In this document: in pieces, positions 57,275 to 61,033 of the stretch
Position numbering within the stretch: position 1 is the stretch's first letter
How the letters are laid out: the number at the start of each line of letters is the position of its first letter
Source: Echinococcus granulosus
Lineage: Eukaryota > Platyhelminthes > Cestoda > Cyclophyllidea > Taeniidae
Direction of reading: 5' to 3'
Assembly (NCBI RefSeq): GCF_000524195.1
Contig: NW_020170398.1
Span: 795,364-856,396, forward strand
DNA: 61,033 bases
Notes under the pieces: generated by a model
Told to the model about the DNA's origin: nothing
Seen by the model: only the letters and a program-made list of their open reading frames with translations
Database searches by the model: none
Made by a program: the position numbers and the translations under genes

Positions 57275-57860
57275 TCATGCCAAACCGTTTAGATGCAAGT
57301 GCACTTGGAAGCATGGGTGAGCATCACACTTTTTTGCTAGGGATGGAGGATCTCGGACATAACCCGACATCCGCCCAGTCATGGTTGGAGACTCTGTAAT
57401 TGGCTTTGGTAAATGCTTATAGAGCAGTGGAACAGATATTATCAGAGCTCTATGCCATCGTCGTAAAATAGACTCTCGAATGACGGCATACACATTCACA
57501 TTCACTTTTCCACGATCATTCGATTAAACTGCTCGCGTGGGACGTCTGCAACTCCATAAATAGTCGTTGTCTCAGTTCCCAAGAAGTAGCGTTTTCATTT
57601 CGAATATTCGGACATTCTAGGACACCTCCGAAATTGCGCTCTCGCTCTCTTCCCCTCGAATGACTAATGTCACCTTCAAAATGGTCATTTTTACTGTTTT
57701 CATCATCACTATGAGACCAAGGCCGATCAAAATAGTGCAGTGGAATCACTGCGTATCTGTGGTAATCCGGAAGGACAAAAAAGCACCTATTTCGTGCTCT
57801 CAACTCGACTCGTCGCCACTTAAGGACTTTCCTGTTGTGGCATGATTGCGCATGATTGTT
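57275..57860 (-). pseudogene. two adjacent open frames in different phase, unknown product
   Basis: On the minus strand an open frame (about 57860-57516) reads CFFVLPDYHRYAVIPLHYFD and later WELRQRLFMELQ before a TGA; a second frame shifted by one base (about 57510-57275) reads NVYAVIRESILRRWHRAL and MTGRMSGYVRDPP. Both have ordinary amino-acid composition. This may be one former coding sequence broken by a frameshift, two exons with an unrecognised short intron, or chance. No family is recognised. Confidence 0.25.
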
Positions 57861-60565
57861 TTACGCCTACTTTTTCATTTTGTACTATTATTGTCACCTT
57901 GGAAACCAAAAATGACAATGAAGTGGCTTCTCTCAGGCTTGACAATTTAGAAGGTGAAAATGACTAAATGGCGTCAGCCCTTGGTAGTTTGGATAATTCC
58001 TGCCAGATATAATGCAGTCCGTGCTACTGTAAGCGCTATTGAGACGGAAGAGGGGATCATTTCTAGCTCTCTCCTTACTAATCGAAAAGAAGACCCTCAA
58101 AAATCCACGTTTAATTAATACCCAATTCCTGTATTCTTTACTCTTTTTGGATCTCAAGTAAATGGGCTATATGATTGACGTATTCAGCAATAAAGCTTAG
58201 GTCCACTGTTCACTTGAACCAGTGCAGCGTCTACTCTTAAGGCCATCAGTAACAGAGTGACCTTAAGGGTGAGGTCATGGAGGATGCTTAGATTGCAAGA
58301 AAGCCGATTGGAGGAGTGATGCAAGTAAACCGAAGAAGGCAGAGGCCTAGACGAGGGAATGAGCGAGAGTGAAATTACTGGGAAAATAGGAATTCCTTCA
58401 TTACTGAGTTAATACTGCGTTCTCATATAATATTACTGCCAACACTTGCATGGTAGCTATGTAAAGCGCGTAAAGTTAAGAAGCTCTACCCTTCGTAAAA
58501 CCATTTTAAAAAGCGAGAATCGGGAATGAGTTCTACAGACACTGATTTTCTCTCGATCGCTCACAGGTCTTTCAGTCAAAATACCCTTGCAGATCCTAAA
58601 AATTACGTAAGTATTCTGTGACAGAAAATTAAGAATAGCAGAGCTTAAAATATTAACTTTACCAAGGCCATGTTCTAGCTTCTTCAAATGGGAACGAATA
58701 TGTTCTGTGACGTCCTTGGCAGAGGAGGTTTCGCGTAATTTTTCTCTTAGCCACTAATCGAGTTTGGTGTCAGGCTTGAATGGATGTGGCTACTGTTGCT
58801 ATGATACAACCTGGCATTTAAAGAGTTTGAGTACAATTTTTTTGACCTGTTTCCTGGAACATATTATAAATTTGAAACCGTGAAAATTTTAAATTAATTT
58901 TAATTAATTTTAAATTATTCCACACTCAAAAAAAGGATTATATAAAATTTGGCGTTTGTCAGTAAAATAAAACAAGGGGTATGGGACTGTGATGACGACC
59001 CGTTGACATAAATGTTGCGGGCGTTACCTGGTATTTGTATGCCCGACATCGGATTCTGTTGACTTTTCGACCCTGGTAAGCAGCCTACAACAGCGGAGTC
59101 TTCATCTGCCAACACGTGTGAGTAAGCTGAGAATTTGGGTGCCTGAAAATGCGGCTGCCGGCTGATAACCAGAGGCATAGGACCTTAAGTTTCGCAATTT
59201 TGTGATATTTTGGTTGTATTCTCTTGGTCTATAATGGCTATGAGGATATTTAAAGTCTCCTTGTTCGAAATACTGGCAGATCAGGTCATCCAAACGAGAG
59301 TGGGTTTTGGGGTGCTCTATTGTGTTTGGCAATTGAAGAAGAGAAAGGAAATTTCCGAAAAATCGCGATAGGAACGTTTTCTGAATTTGTGGACATCTCT
59401 ACCGGTTATGCAGCTACATTAATATAATGACTAGACTCACGGAGACAAATGTGCTACCTAAACATGCATCTATTTGGCAGATGAGGTTATTCTTCTTACT
59501 TCTATTCGGCTCCGCTCCATCACGTTTTGGTGCTGACTTCAAGGAATTACAAAAAAGCTTGAAGGAATTTTTATGAAGGTTAAACCGTTTTTAATCATCA
59601 GCACATCTCGCCAATTTCAATGGTTCAAAATTACCATCTTATCGAATTGCACTGAGGGGTGCTTGCGATTTCTTTACTCTTCTAGGCTGACCTATGCCCT
59701 ACGGCAAGTTCAGTCCCTATTTATGCGGAGAGTGACCTCTTAAAGTCAAAGTTCAATATCTGAATACGGCTTAGCCGTCTCTCTGGGTTATACTCAGTCT
59801 CATAGCGCTTGGATAAGGCACGTTTCGAATTATTCATGCCTGTTGATGCCTCAATCATTAATGACAATGAAGCATTAAATTGTTAAAATTTGACTCCTTA
59901 TTCGTGCTCTTTCTGCGTTAAATATAACATTTAGACTTTGCAGGACTGACAGCAATGTATCTCTCCAAGTTCCTTCTGTTGACGCTCCCTGAGGAGCGAT
60001 TCGGTTGACTAGGTGACTGTTAATGCCTTTATGATAGAAGCTAAATGACATGCCGATTTCCGGTCAATCCGGTGTAGGGCGAGACTCGTCGGTCCCCGCC
60101 TCCCTGTTCCTAGCGTTCTTTGAAGAGCCTTGTTGATTCAAATTGGACCTATTTATTAAAAAGGAAAAGATTAAGAGGGAAAGTACAGCGTTTAAGAAGG
60201 GGGGAACCGCAGTCACTAGGCGCGGAAGCGGACGATCCTGACACGAGATTCGTATTTCCTGCTTGCCTCCTCCCTGAAATGTACATTAAAACAAAAAAGG
60301 AATTGCACCGTCGTTTGATTTGTCGGTGAACAAACGAGAAAAGTAAACTTTATATTGTCTGAATGGATCAGGTATTTTAAGTAAAGGAACAAATTAAAAA
60401 GGTACTGTGTAAACTTGATATGGAACTCAAAAATCCTTCACCAACCTTAAAGTTCAACAAGAGGAGTTTAAAAATGCCGTTTTTAACAAGATCCCATAAA
60501 ATTTTAACCATAAATCTGCCTTCCATTCCAAAGTGCATTTTAAAATTAATAATGTGTAATACACT
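57861..60565. other. unassigned right-hand region
   Basis: Mostly AT-rich sequence with short random-looking open frames. Apart from the exon-like stretches at 58950-59332 I see no gene, RNA or clear repeat. An AT-rich stretch around 58890-58920 repeats TTTTAAATTAATTTTAATTA. Confidence 0.5.
58950..59332 (-). other. exon-like open stretches, unknown product
   Basis: An open stretch (about 59305-59170) reads SRLDDLICQYFEQGDFKYP and ends in a donor-like AAG|GTCC. A second one after TTTTCAG (about 59143) reads APKFSAYSHVLADEDSAVVG and ends at a GTAACG donor-like site. The phases of the obvious splice sites do not join them. They could be pieces of a gene extending right of the window. Confidence 0.2.
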
Positions 60566-61033
60566 GGTTGTTTTTTAACTCTTTGTTTCGGTGAAGGGAC
60601 CCCTTAGGTGTTCCATTATTATACCTTTGCTGAGTGCTCTGGTCTCACGGGTCACGTCGGTGACCTCAATCCCATCAGTATGTCAACACTTCATATTATT
60701 TTCAAGTTTTACGTTTACTTTCCTCTTTAGGGAAGTCTCGGGAAGCTGCATTGGTGGCAACGGTAGACCAGCCGGATTTTAAAGAACACCTATCCCTCTC
60801 GTGGCGGAAAAATTGCATATGCTACGGATGGGAGAATAGATGATAACAATTAACAGAAGGAGTGAAAATGACGTTTTCCTTCGGCAATTGCCCCAGTCCC
60901 GTCGCCCGCAAGAAAGCTATTCACAGCTAATGCTACATTAGCTATGGCTGTGAGCTATTTGGAAAAGTTTCTTTCGAGGTTGTCAAACCTACTTCTATGA
61001 AGAGGTCACTTACATGAATACGCTATACCTCTT
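60566..61033 (+). mobile_element. TRIM-like element, copy D (LTR plus internal start, cut by window end)
   Basis: LTR at 60566-60750 (GGTTGTTTTTTAACTCTTTG to GGGAAGCTGCA) followed by TTGGTGGCAACGG, the same primer-binding-like site as at 19937. The internal region resembles that of the full element, for example GCAAGAAAGCTATTCACAGCTA against GCAGGAAAGCTAATAACAGCTA near 20120. The 3' end lies outside the window. Confidence 0.65.

Noticed and set aside
1..61033. CRISPR arrays, bacterial operons, phage or virus genes
   Set aside because: No regular spacer-repeat arrays, no compact unspliced gene blocks and no recognisable viral polymerase or capsid were seen; the DNA is clearly metazoan.

Overview
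The window is eukaryotic nuclear DNA: the genes are split into exons with GT-AG introns and encode animal-type multidomain proteins. Small introns next to multi-kilobase ones, long glutamine, alanine and asparagine runs in the regulatory proteins, and a small LTR element resembling the TRIM elements known from tapeworms all suggest a parasitic flatworm, most likely a cestode. The species cannot be fixed from the sequence alone. I rebuilt gene models by hand from splice sites and reading phase. Exon ends are given to the base but could be off in a few places, which are stated.

Layout: (1) 1-4618, plus strand: the 3' half of ASCC3, an RNA helicase of the activating signal cointegrator complex, running off the left edge. 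(2) 5110-28225, minus strand: a complete 20-exon gene for a Rap guanine nucleotide exchange factor of the RAPGEF2/6 (PDZ-GEF) type. It is convergent with ASCC3, and the two 3' ends share an overlapping poly(A) signal near 4891-4899. (3) 30614-50671, minus strand: a nearly complete CNOT1 gene, the scaffold of the CCR4-NOT deadenylase, with one huge 4.9 kb exon and a 6 kb intron. (4) 53519-54723, minus strand: a complete riboflavin kinase gene (RFK), four exons, one intron only 37 bases long. (5) 55857-56079, minus strand: a probable small protein with an RIIa/DPY30-like dimerisation motif. From 56.1 to 61.0 kb there are LTR fragments and a few exon-like open stretches, but no gene I can name.

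The large introns and spacers hold the mobile and repeated DNA: one full-length TRIM-like element (about 19770-20812), at least four more LTR copies between 52 and 61 kb, an inverted pair of decayed coding-like copies (16680-17411 and 21500-22090), a direct repeat pair (18683-18912 and 23184-23390), a tandem repeat near 25.8 kb, a CA microsatellite, homopolymer runs and a 100-base assembly gap.

The genes do not form an operon-like functional unit. ASCC3 and CNOT1 both act in mRNA and ribosome surveillance in other animals, RAPGEF controls Rap GTPases at membranes and junctions, and RFK makes FMN. I did not find a clearly new biological system. The best leads are the TRIM-like family and a repeat-derived open stretch with splice sites in the right phase to be a cassette exon of the RAPGEF gene.
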